45,020 bases of DNA, from the NCBI RefSeq assembly GCF_001542405.1, contig NZ_LNCD01000014.1, positions 1 through 45,020 on the forward strand. Direction: 5' to 3'. The notes below the pieces were generated by a model. That model did no database searches. It was not told where the DNA came from and saw only the letters and a list, made by a program, of their open reading frames with translations. This stretch comes from Rhizobium altiplani (GTDB lineage Bacteria; Pseudomonadota; Alphaproteobacteria; Rhizobiales; Rhizobiaceae). Shown here piece after piece: positions 24,555 through 32,168 of this stretch (position 1 is its first letter; each line of letters opens with the position of its first letter). Made by a program: the position numbers and the translations under genes.

Positions 24555-25691
24555 TCAAAATCGCAAATCGGCAAGCCGTTCAACAAAGTCTTTCCATGGC
24601 GGGGACGGCGTTGCGTGCGACCAGGATATTCGCACCGTACCGCTTAGGACATCAGGAGAAACATCCATTGCTTTAAGGACGTGGCTAGGTTCGTAACTTG
24701 CTGAGGTGCAAGCAGAGCCGTTGGAAATCGCGACAATGTCCTTCGTGGCAACCATCACCGCTTCGGAGTCCACACCACCAATCGAAACGCTCAAAATATG
24801 AGGCAAAACACCTCGTGTCTCGTCGCCGTGCACATAAGGTGTCAATGGGTTGAGGGCAGCAAGCGCGTCTGCTCGTAGTTCCGCGCACCGCTTATGGCGA
24901 GCTCTTGCTTCGCTGTCTGCAAGCTTTGCCGCCAATCCAAATCCTACTATCAACGGCACAGGTAACGTTCCTGGCCGGAGGCTTCTTTCCTGACCTCCGC
25001 CAAACATCAAAGGTTTTAAAGGTGCCCGCCGCCCGCCTCGTCGTTTCATGATGAGCGCGCCGACGCCTTTGGGAGCGTAGACTTTATGTCCCGATATGCT
25101 GATCAGATCGATGCGGGGATGAGCCAAAACGGAATTTACGCGACCAAAGGTCTGCGCGGCATCCACGTGGAAATAGACGCCGGTGTCGGTAAGTTTCTCC
25201 GCAATCACATCGATCGGCTGAATTGCTCCTGTTTCGTTGTTCGCGTGCATAACCGACACCAGCAACGTATCCTGTCTGATCGCATCCAGAACATCTCGCG
25301 CGTCGATGTAGCCCTGACGATCGGGTTTCACGAGCGTGACCTCAAAGCCAGCGGATCGCAAATGGTCGAGCGGTTCCAAGACAGCCTTATGTTCAATTGC
25401 CGTCGATACGATGTGGCGCCTTCCTAGCTCTTGCCCCTCGGGTGCAAGTCCGAGAATTGCGAGATTGTCGGCTTCTGTGGCACCGCTTGTGAATATCACA
25501 TCGGACGCATCAACTTTGAGCGTCCCCGCGATTTGAGCTCGCGCAGCATTCACGGCTGACTGCGCATCGGCACCGTAAACATGTGTCCTGCTGCCAGCGT
25601 TACCGAACTCGCGAACCATGAACTCCAGGACGCGCTCAGCGACACGCGGATCCGTCGGCGTTGTTGCCGCCATATCCAAATATATGCTCAT
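24555..25691 (-). CDS. dndA: Cysteine desulfurase DndA (NifS/IscS-like)
   Basis: A 378-residue PLP enzyme that releases sulfur from cysteine for DNA phosphorothioation. It opens IYLDMAATTPTDPRV, has the substrate/PLP segment VMHANNETGAIQPI, the PLP-lysine motif SGHKVYAPKGVGA and the catalytic-cysteine loop NGSACTS (Cys328). The ATG at 25691 was chosen because it gives the standard IscS-like N-terminus; the longer frame to 25805 would run over the divergent promoter. It is transcribed away from dndBCDE, and the Mrr-like gene follows in the same operon. Confidence 0.92.
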   Translation of the reverse strand: MSIYLDMAATTPTDPRVAERVLEFMVREFGNAGSRTHVYGADAQSAVNAARAQIAGTLKVDASDVIFTSGATEADNLAILGLAPEGQELGRRHIVSTAIEHKAVLEPLDHLRSAGFEVTLVKPDRQGYIDARDVLDAIRQDTLLVSVMHANNETGAIQPIDVIAEKLTDTGVYFHVDAAQTFGRVNSVLAHPRIDLISISGHKVYAPKGVGALIMKRRGGRRAPLKPLMFGGGQERSLRPGTLPVPLIVGFGLAAKLADSEARARHKRCAELRADALAALNPLTPYVHGDETRGVLPHILSVSIGGVDSEAVMVATKDIVAISNGSACTSASYEPSHVLKAMDVSPDVLSGTVRISWSHATPSPPWKDFVERLADLRF

Positions 25692-25716
25692 GTTTGTGTC
25701 TGTTTGTTTTGTTTGG

Positions 25717-25744
25717 TTGACTTGTTCATGAACAGGTTTATACG
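25717..25744 (+). promoter_or_regulatory. dndBCDE promoter with 12-bp palindromic operator in the spacer
   Basis: TTGACT (25717-25722) and TATACG (25739-25744) are 16 bases apart. The perfect palindrome TGTTCATGAACA (25723-25734) sits immediately after the -35 box inside the spacer. Position and symmetry fit a repressor site for a dimeric regulator. DndB has been reported to regulate dnd operons in other bacteria; here the binding protein is unknown. The site is also only 32 bases upstream of the dndA ATG, so it could control both directions. Confidence 0.68.
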
Positions 25745-25779
25745 ATCCCACACATAATGGAAGCGCTTTTGAGGTCGTT

Positions 25780-26865
25780 ATGAAAGCTGTTCTGGAGTTT
25801 CCCACCGTTCGTGGGATACAGGCTGGGCGGGAGTACTATATCTCCATGTGTCCTCTCGGCTTGGTGCCTAAGATCTTCCTTTTCAACGAATCAGGTTTGA
25901 CGCCGGAGCAGCGGTCGCAGCGCCAACTCAATCGCGGGCGCGTGCCGGAAATAACGCGCTATCTTATTGAAAACCGTGACGACTACGTATTTTCTGCCAT
26001 CACTGCCTCAATAGACGGCGACGCCGAGTTCATACCAAACCCGGGCGATGACCTCACGGGCACGTTGCGTGTTCAGATGAAGACGTCGAAGATCATCATC
26101 AACGATGGCCAGCACCGTCGAGCAGCGATCGAGGCGGCGCTCGAAAAAGCGCCTGAGCTGGCTGACGAAACGATTGCTGTGGTGCTATTCTTCGATCGTG
26201 GTCTCGAGCGGTGCCAACAGATGTTCGCCGATCTCAATCGTTACGCGGTTCGACCTTCCCGCTCGTTGAGCCTCCTATTCGACCATCGAGATGAGTTGGC
26301 GGTCGTTTCCAAACTGCTGCTAACCCGGCTTCCGTCCATCGCCGAGTTGGTTGAGTTCGAAAGAACGAGCTTGTCTCCGCGATCGAAAGCTCTTTTCACG
26401 CTGAGTGCGTTCTATACAGCCACTGAAGCGCTGCTCGTGGATTTCGAGCTCGAGAGTCCCGATGAAAGAGATAATGCAGCCGCCGGGTTTTGGAGCGCGG
26501 TCGCCAAGCAAATGCCCCATTGGGACGATGTCCGATGCGGCGCCATGACCTCAGGGGCGCTACGCGACACCTATATCAACTCGCATAGCGTGGCACTCCA
26601 TGCGCTTGGGCGAGTGGGCAATTCTCTGCTCAAATTGACGAAAAAGAAAACGCTGGAAGATCCGTTACCTCGTCTGACCTCCATTGATTGGAGGCGTTCC
26701 GCCGATATCTGGGATGGGCGAGCAGTCATCGCAGGCCGCATGCAGAAGACCCATCAGAGCGTCACGCTCACCGCGAACGTGATTAAGTCGCATCTCGGTT
26801 TACCACTCTCAGCTGACGAGCAATCACTTGAAGACGCTTTCAGGAGGCACGCGCATGCAGCTTGA
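25780..26865 (+). CDS. dndB: DNA phosphorothioation regulator DndB
   Basis: A 361-residue DGQHR protein: PAVRG-like start (FPTVRGIQAGREYYISMCPL), then RGRVPEITRYLIENRDDYVFSAITAS and the signature IINDGQHRRAAIEAAL (about residues 106-121), then MFADLNRYAVRPSRSLSLLFDHRD. This layout and length are those of DndB. DndB is not needed for sulfur insertion but affects modification frequency and expression. It is first of the rightward dnd operon, with GAGG five bases before the ATG, and its end overlaps the dndC start. Confidence 0.93.
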   Translation: MKAVLEFPTVRGIQAGREYYISMCPLGLVPKIFLFNESGLTPEQRSQRQLNRGRVPEITRYLIENRDDYVFSAITASIDGDAEFIPNPGDDLTGTLRVQMKTSKIIINDGQHRRAAIEAALEKAPELADETIAVVLFFDRGLERCQQMFADLNRYAVRPSRSLSLLFDHRDELAVVSKLLLTRLPSIAELVEFERTSLSPRSKALFTLSAFYTATEALLVDFELESPDERDNAAAGFWSAVAKQMPHWDDVRCGAMTSGALRDTYINSHSVALHALGRVGNSLLKLTKKKTLEDPLPRLTSIDWRRSADIWDGRAVIAGRMQKTHQSVTLTANVIKSHLGLPLSADEQSLEDAFRRHAHAA

Positions 26866-28429
26866 CTTGGAAGGCAAAGGAACCACGAAGCCGTCCGCAT
26901 TCAGCTCCCTCGGCTTAAGAGGTACGATCAGTGCGCTTCTTGACGAGATTTGCGCACTGTATCAGGCTGACAGCACGCCTTGGGTCGTCGGGTATAGTGG
27001 AGGGAAAGACTCTACCGCAACGCTACAGCTGGTCTGGATGGCGTTGTCCCGTCTCGATCCCACTGTCCGACTGAAGCCGGTCTATGTGATCAGCACTGAT
27101 ACTCTCGTCGAGAACCCTATCGTTGCGGCTTGGGTTGCCCGCTCTCTTGACAAGATGGGAGAGGCTGCAGCGAAAGGTGGCCTTCCGTTGACGAGCAACC
27201 GTTTGACCCCAGATGCTTCGGAGTCTTTCTGGACGACCCTGATCGGGCGTGGTTACCCGGCGCCTCGACCAAAATTCCGTTGGTGCACCGACAGACTGAA
27301 GATTAACCCATCGAACCGCTTCATCTCCCGAGTTGTGAAGGCAAGCGGCGAAGCCATTGTGGTGTTGGGGACGAGAAAGGCAGAGAGCCAGGCGCGCGCT
27401 AAGGCGATGGAGCGCTTCGAGACCAAACGCGTGCGAGAAAAGCTGAGCCCCAATGGCAAGCTGCCCAATTCCTACGTTTACTCCCCTATCGAGGATTGGA
27501 CCAACGACGACGTTTGGACGTTCTTGATGCAGGTGCGAAACCCTTGGGGGTTCGACAATAAAGATTTGCTGACGATGTACCAGGGCGCGTCAGCAGACGG
27601 CGAATGCCCGCTCGTCATCGATGCATCGACGCCGAGCTGCGGCGACAGCCGATTTGGCTGCTGGGTTTGCACCATGGTCGAACGCGACAAGTCGATGACC
27701 GCCATGATTCAGAACGATGTCGAAAAGGAATGGATGCTCCCGCTCCTTGAGTTGCGGAATGAGTTGGACGTCCGCAATACGGAGACCGGAAAGCGCGATG
27801 ACCGCCATCTGCGGGATTTCCGAAAAATGACAGGCGCGCTGCAGCTTCACAACGACCGTCTTGTCCACGGACCCTATCTGCAAGCCTCCCGCGAGCGCTG
27901 GTTGCGCAAGGTTCTCGAAGCTCAACGCCATATTCAGAAAAACGGGCCGTCCGGCGTCTCCGACATCAAGCTGATCTCGTTGGAAGAGCTACGAGAGATC
28001 CGCCGGCTCTGGGTGGTCGAAAAGCATGAGATAGAAGACAGTCTGCCCCGGATATACGAAGAGGTCCTTGGTGAACCGTTTCCGGACGGTCGCTTAGACG
28101 ATAGCTTCGCCTTTGGCCGCGCCGAAATGGACATCTTGCGGGAGATCTGCGGGGAGGATGAGCTTCATTTTCAGCTAACCCGTGAGCTGCTCGATATCGA
28201 GCGACAGCACCGGACAATGGCTCGTCGGTCTGGCTTGTTCAAAGCGTTGGAGCAATCGCTGAGGCGCGGTTCATATGACAGCGCCGAAGAAGCCGAGCAG
28301 ACAGCCTTGCGGCGGCGCAACATCATGGACGAGCTTTACGACGGTGAAGAAGCTATCGAGGACGATGAGGATTCATCGCCTCTGCTGCCCGGTCTCGTAT
28401 CCTTGGACGAGGAAATGAAATCGATATGA
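26855..28429 (+). CDS. dndC: DNA phosphorothioation sulfurtransferase DndC
   Basis: A 524-residue PAPS-reductase/ATP-pyrophosphatase-type enzyme. The PP-loop GYSGGKDSTATLQL lies near residues 46-60. RWCTDRLKINPSNRFI and VVLGTRKAESQAR are conserved DndC segments, and SCGDSRFGCWVCTMVERDKS near 260-280 provides cysteines of the iron-sulfur site. It activates the DNA backbone or transfers sulfur with DndA. I chose the ATG at 26855, which has CAGGAGG seven bases upstream, over an in-frame start at 26828. The stop overlaps the dndD ATG (ATGATC within TATGATC). Confidence 0.93.
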   Translation: MQLDLEGKGTTKPSAFSSLGLRGTISALLDEICALYQADSTPWVVGYSGGKDSTATLQLVWMALSRLDPTVRLKPVYVISTDTLVENPIVAAWVARSLDKMGEAAAKGGLPLTSNRLTPDASESFWTTLIGRGYPAPRPKFRWCTDRLKINPSNRFISRVVKASGEAIVVLGTRKAESQARAKAMERFETKRVREKLSPNGKLPNSYVYSPIEDWTNDDVWTFLMQVRNPWGFDNKDLLTMYQGASADGECPLVIDASTPSCGDSRFGCWVCTMVERDKSMTAMIQNDVEKEWMLPLLELRNELDVRNTETGKRDDRHLRDFRKMTGALQLHNDRLVHGPYLQASRERWLRKVLEAQRHIQKNGPSGVSDIKLISLEELREIRRLWVVEKHEIEDSLPRIYEEVLGEPFPDGRLDDSFAFGRAEMDILREICGEDELHFQLTRELLDIERQHRTMARRSGLFKALEQSLRRGSYDSAEEAEQTALRRRNIMDELYDGEEAIEDDEDSSPLLPGLVSLDEEMKSI

Positions 28430-30408
28430 TCCTCGACGAAATAATTCTACATGACTTTGGGACTTATGGCGGGCGCCAGACAATCACGTTGACGCCTGAG
28501 TCAGCTGAACGCCCAATCATACTCTTTGGCGGCTTGAATGGCGGCGGCAAGACGACGCTTCTCGATGCCCTCCAGCTGTGCTTCTTCGGTAATGTGGCGC
28601 AATGTGCAGGGCGAGCTGATCTCGCTTATGACGAATTTCTGCGGCGATCCGTCCATAGAGGAGCAATTTCGTCGGAGGCTGGTATCGAAGTTAGCTTTAG
28701 ACACACTGTTGATGGTTCCGAACAGAGGTGGCGACTGTCCCGCTCCTGGACAGCCAACGACACCGTCAAAGAGCGCTTTCAGGTTTTTCGAGACGAGGTC
28801 TTCGACAAAGCCGCGAGCGAGCATTGGAGCACTCAGGTTGAAGAGTTTATTCCTGCGCGCATCGCACCCCTGTTTCTGTTCGACGGTGAGAAAGTCGAAA
28901 AGTATGCCGATCTCGAAGAGGCGCCCGCTCTGATACGAACGGCAATCCAGAATCTTCTGGGCCTAGACATCGTGGAACGTCTCGGTAGCGACCTCGTTTC
29001 AATCGAAAAGAAAAGGAAGAGCGACCTGGCAGCGCCAGCTGAAGCTGAAGAGCTGAATGCGCTACGGGAAGATATCCAGTCGTTGGTGACAAACCGCGCT
29101 CGTCTGCTCCGTGAACGCGCCTCCGGCCTCAACGATATGGACCAAGCCAAGCGGCGCTCGCTTGAGCTGGATCAGAGATACGAGCGCGAAGGTGGAGCGC
29201 TATTCGAAGATAGGGGTCGGCTTGAAGCCGAGCTTGCCGTGACAAGCCGCGGTAAAGATGCTGTGGAGCGCTCGCTGCGCGAACTTGCTGGCGGGGCTCT
29301 TCCCCTTGCACTCGTCGCCGACTTGATTTCCGACGTTGCCATCCAAGCGAAGCTCGAGGAGGAGCGGGGCCGTAGCGCACAGACCGCCGACATATTGGCT
29401 TCCGAATACAATGAAGTCCTCGGACTTGACGGAATCCTTGGCCTTTCATCTGAGGCCAGAGAGGAAATTAGCAACCATCTTCAACGGAGGCTCGACGCGT
29501 ATCGCAGCAAGGCGGACGGCCCGCGCTATCTCAATCTCGACAATACGACCAGCGCGATGGCAGAAACAATCGCGACCACAGGCCTGTTGGATGTTCAGGC
29601 GCAAGCGAAAGAGTTGCTCTCCCAGCATAAACACTTGGTATCAAACTCCGAGCAGCTCAAGGGCACCCTTGCCGCAGTACCGAGCCAAGCATCGGTTGCC
29701 GAACTCATCTCCCAACGCGAGGCGGCAAAGGACGCCGTTCGGCTTGCGGAGTTCGAACAGAAAAAACGTGATGATGAGATCTCCCGGCTCGAGAGAGAGC
29801 TCGAAGCAGCACGGGCTAAAGAGGCACGATTGCTTGAGAACGTCGCCCGTCAGAAATTTGAACAAGAGGACGTTGCCCGGCTTCTCGCTCATTCATCGCG
29901 TGTCCGCTCAACACTTGAGCAATTTCGAACGGCTGTCATCGCCCGACACGTTTCGCGCATCGAGCAGTATGTCTTTGACAGTTTTCAGCAACTTGCGCGG
30001 AAAGCTACCCTTCTCACGGGATTATCAATTGATCCTGTGAAATTTCATCTTTCCCTCCGGGGGGGTGATGGGCAAGCTCTAACCGCCGAGCGGCTATCGG
30101 CTGGCGAGCGGCAGCTTCTGGCCATCGCAATCCTTTGGGGGTTGGCACGTGCTTCCGGGCGTCCATTGCCCACCGTGATCGATACTCCTCTTGGTCGATT
30201 GGACTCAGAGCATCGTTCGCGGCTGGTGAGCCGCTACTTCCCCTGGGCGAGCCACCAGGTGATGCTGCTGTCGACGGACAAAGAGCTAAGCGGTCCCGAT
30301 TACCAGGCGCTTCTGCCCTATGTCGGCCGCTGCTACCATCTTCGATTCAATGAGGTGGAGGGCCGGACGATCGTAGAGACTGGATACTTTCACGAGGAGG
30401 CCGCCTGA
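28426..30408 (+). CDS. dndD: DNA phosphorothioation ATPase DndD
   Basis: A 660-residue SMC/Rad50-like ATPase. The N-terminus reads IILHDFGTYGGRQTITL, followed by Walker A GGLNGGGKTTLLDALQL (about residues 34-50) and FLFDGEKVEKYADLEE. A coiled-coil middle leads to the signature LSAGERQLLAIAILWGLA and Walker B LPTVIDTPLGRLDSEHR. DndD is thought to open or nick DNA with DndE to let DndC introduce sulfur. Its start overlaps dndC and its stop overlaps dndE by one base, as usual in dnd operons. Confidence 0.94.
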   Translation: MILDEIILHDFGTYGGRQTITLTPESAERPIILFGGLNGGGKTTLLDALQLCFFGNVAQCAGRADLAYDEFLRRSVHRGAISSEAGIEVSFRHTVDGSEQRWRLSRSWTANDTVKERFQVFRDEVFDKAASEHWSTQVEEFIPARIAPLFLFDGEKVEKYADLEEAPALIRTAIQNLLGLDIVERLGSDLVSIEKKRKSDLAAPAEAEELNALREDIQSLVTNRARLLRERASGLNDMDQAKRRSLELDQRYEREGGALFEDRGRLEAELAVTSRGKDAVERSLRELAGGALPLALVADLISDVAIQAKLEEERGRSAQTADILASEYNEVLGLDGILGLSSEAREEISNHLQRRLDAYRSKADGPRYLNLDNTTSAMAETIATTGLLDVQAQAKELLSQHKHLVSNSEQLKGTLAAVPSQASVAELISQREAAKDAVRLAEFEQKKRDDEISRLERELEAARAKEARLLENVARQKFEQEDVARLLAHSSRVRSTLEQFRTAVIARHVSRIEQYVFDSFQQLARKATLLTGLSIDPVKFHLSLRGGDGQALTAERLSAGERQLLAIAILWGLARASGRPLPTVIDTPLGRLDSEHRSRLVSRYFPWASHQVMLLSTDKELSGPDYQALLPYVGRCYHLRFNEVEGRTIVETGYFHEEAA

Positions 30409-30782
30409 TGATAATCGAGCACATCCGACTGTCCAAGCAGGCCCGCGAGCAACTCATTCGATTAAAACGCCACACAGGTATTGAACATTGGAATATCCTG
30501 TGTCGCTGGGCATTTTGTCGTTCTCTAGCTGAAAAATCAGTGCCGCCCCCAGCAAAGATTCCTGCCGACAGCAATGTCGAGATGTCTTGGCGAGTCTTCG
30601 GTGGGCGTCATGCTGATCTCTATCTTGCACTACTTAAGCAGCGCTGCGTCGTCGACGGTATACCAATTAACGATGAAGAGCTGGCCGTGCAATTCCGACT
30701 TCATCTCCATCGAGGCATTGCTTACTTGGCGAACGATCGTAAGGTACGCGACATCGGCTCTCTGATTGATTTCGCGGCCTAG
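30408..30782 (+). CDS. dndE: DNA phosphorothioation protein DndE
   Basis: A 124-residue protein beginning IIEHIRLSKQAREQLIRLKR, with NILCRWAFCRSLAE and later WRVFGGRHADLY, all characteristic of DndE. DndE forms a tetramer that binds nicked DNA and is required for sulfur insertion. The ATG uses the last base of the dndD stop. It completes dndBCDE; no dndFGH restriction genes follow. Confidence 0.94.
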   Translation: MIIEHIRLSKQAREQLIRLKRHTGIEHWNILCRWAFCRSLAEKSVPPPAKIPADSNVEMSWRVFGGRHADLYLALLKQRCVVDGIPINDEELAVQFRLHLHRGIAYLANDRKVRDIGSLIDFAA

Positions 30783-31160
30783 ATGGAAAAATGTGACCGC
30801 ATACAAAACGTGAGCCCTATCTGCGAATGGGATCATTGCGGCGGCCGAACTCGGCCTCAAGGAGCATGACCGGCTGGCGCTCGCCAGGCAGATGATGGAG
30901 CGGCGCCTGGCCGGCCGGCATGATCGCTGAGATGCTGAAGGTGACGCCGCGGGCGGCGCTCAGGATCGTCGAGGAGCTGGGCTTGAGGGAGAAGTAAATT
31001 CGCTTGCCAGTTTCAGAACTTTTGCTTAACCTAAAGGCGAGAAGAGAGCGGTACTCTGTCGCTATTATTGCATCGGCGTCCTGAGTATAGAACTTCGCCC
31101 CTATTTTTTCTTGTTTCGTGAGTGACTACCGTCAACCTGAAAATTCTGGGAGATATTGCG
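30783..31160. other. Intergenic region with a gene remnant and the promoter of the biosynthetic cluster
   Basis: About 380 bases without an intact gene. The first half contains the degenerate RHE_PE00001-like fragment at 30832-30997. The second half, more AT-rich, leads into the 92-residue peptide gene and probably holds its promoter; no pair of boxes is convincing. Confidence 0.6.
30832..30997 (+). pseudogene. Degenerate C-terminal fragment of an RHE_PE00001/DUF1612-type gene
   Basis: The frame at 30832 gives IIAAAELGLKEHDRLALARQ then MMERRLAGR, and the overlapping frame to 30997 gives AGMIAEMLKVTPRAALRIVE then ELGLREK and a stop. Both parts closely match the C-terminus of the gene at 37273-38337 (AAELGLKEHDRLTLAL, then AGMVAETLKVTPRAALRIVA), but about 25 residues are missing at the junction and the frame changes. 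It reads in the opposite direction to that gene, so the two copies bracket the biosynthetic cluster as inverted relatives. Confidence 0.82.
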
Positions 31161-31439
31161 ATGGCTGACAGCGACAAACCTGCAGGAAACCTGGAAGCTG
31201 CGCTCCCAGGCTTAGTGGATAAAATCAAAGAACTTCATGGCACGTTAGATCCGGAGGAGAAGGCGGTTTTGGAGGAAATCCTACAATCCGCAGCATCTCA
31301 CGCAGAGAGTTTGGATGCCCACGACGAGGGTGCACCAGATATGAAGTTCGCAAAATCCATGTCGGTGCACAGCTCTGCAGACATGCGTAAAGCCTATGTC
31401 GATCTTGCAAAGGATCTCTCAGGGGAAAAGAACGAATAG
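31161..31439 (+). CDS. 92-residue peptide, candidate RiPP precursor
   Basis: Begins MADSDKPAGNLEAALPGLVD and continues as a helical, acidic stretch (IKELHGTLDPEEKAVLEEIL, then QSAASHAESLD), a pattern common in leader peptides, followed by a less structured C-terminus with GAPDMKFAKSMSVHSSADMR. It has no cysteine. It is the first gene of the cluster and precedes two oxygenase-like genes and a radical SAM gene by short gaps. I chose the ATG at 31161, which has GGGAG nine bases upstream, over the in-frame start at 31122. The precursor role is inferred from size, position and neighbours; it could instead be a regulator or carrier-like partner. Confidence 0.6.
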   Translation: MADSDKPAGNLEAALPGLVDKIKELHGTLDPEEKAVLEEILQSAASHAESLDAHDEGAPDMKFAKSMSVHSSADMRKAYVDLAKDLSGEKNE

Positions 31440-31493
31440 CCCGCTCCGAAGTAGGTATCGAAAGGCGTGGAGCAACACTAAGGTGACCCCAAG

Positions 31494-32168
31494 GTGGAAC
31501 GAGACAACTCTCTCTCGTCGAAGCTGAGCAAGCTCATTGCAAGTGCTTCGTTCGAGGAAGCGATGCATCTGAAGACCATATTGTCGTTGGCCGCAGGGAC
31601 AGGCCCGATAGCGGACCAAACGGCGTGTGAAGCAAACGTTCAGCTGCTTGCAACCATTGCAGGTACGTTGTTGGAGGACTCGGTGGCGCCCGAGCGTCGA
31701 CGGCCGGTTTCGATTACCAATGAGATTCTTGAAAATTTGTATTCTGAAGCAAAATTGCTTCGCTCAAAAGCCCACGTAAACAATCATTGTCGACTTCATC
31801 ACATTGGGCCGATAGCGACGGCGTTCTTGTCCAACACGAATTTAAAGACCTTGGTTTCAGACCCAGCCCAGCCTTTCCGCCTCCAGCTTGCCACCTACAC
31901 TTATTATGAGGAAGGCGACCGTCTGGATCTTCATCTGGACGATCCGGCATCTTCTCTCAGCACCGTCATCATGCTTCGGCACGATAGCTTGCCCGGTGTA
32001 CCGCGTTCCCGCCTGATGCTCGTTGCACCGGAGGCCGGCCGAATTTTTTACGATCTGGAGAATGGAGAGGCGGCGATCTTCCAAGGATCGAAAGTGCTGC
32101 ACGGGAGGGAACAACTGCGCGCTGGGGAGTCTGTCATCTTGTTGGTCCTCTTATTCAAGCTATCTTGA
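31494..32168 (+). CDS. 2OG-Fe(II) oxygenase-like protein, copy 1
   Basis: A 224-residue protein. Residues about 1-65 form a helical domain; the rest is a double-stranded beta-helix dioxygenase. The iron facial triad is visible as LHLDD (His147, Asp149) and VLHGREQL (His203). The usual 2-oxoglutarate-binding Arg shortly after the last His is not obvious: the second copy has GERISIL, this one GESVILL. It may use another anchor or have altered activity. It is clearly paralogous to the gene at 33988. The GTG start has AAGGTG upstream. It ends one base into the radical SAM gene's ATG. Hydroxylation of the peptide or of a cluster intermediate is the likely role. Confidence 0.78.
   Translation: MERDNSLSSKLSKLIASASFEEAMHLKTILSLAAGTGPIADQTACEANVQLLATIAGTLLEDSVAPERRRPVSITNEILENLYSEAKLLRSKAHVNNHCRLHHIGPIATAFLSNTNLKTLVSDPAQPFRLQLATYTYYEEGDRLDLHLDDPASSLSTVIMLRHDSLPGVPRSRLMLVAPEAGRIFYDLENGEAAIFQGSKVLHGREQLRAGESVILLVLLFKLS

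Noticed and set aside
25692..25805. Longer N-terminus of DndA
   Set aside because: It would run over the divergent dndB promoter and start; the ATG at 25691 gives the standard desulfurase N-terminus.
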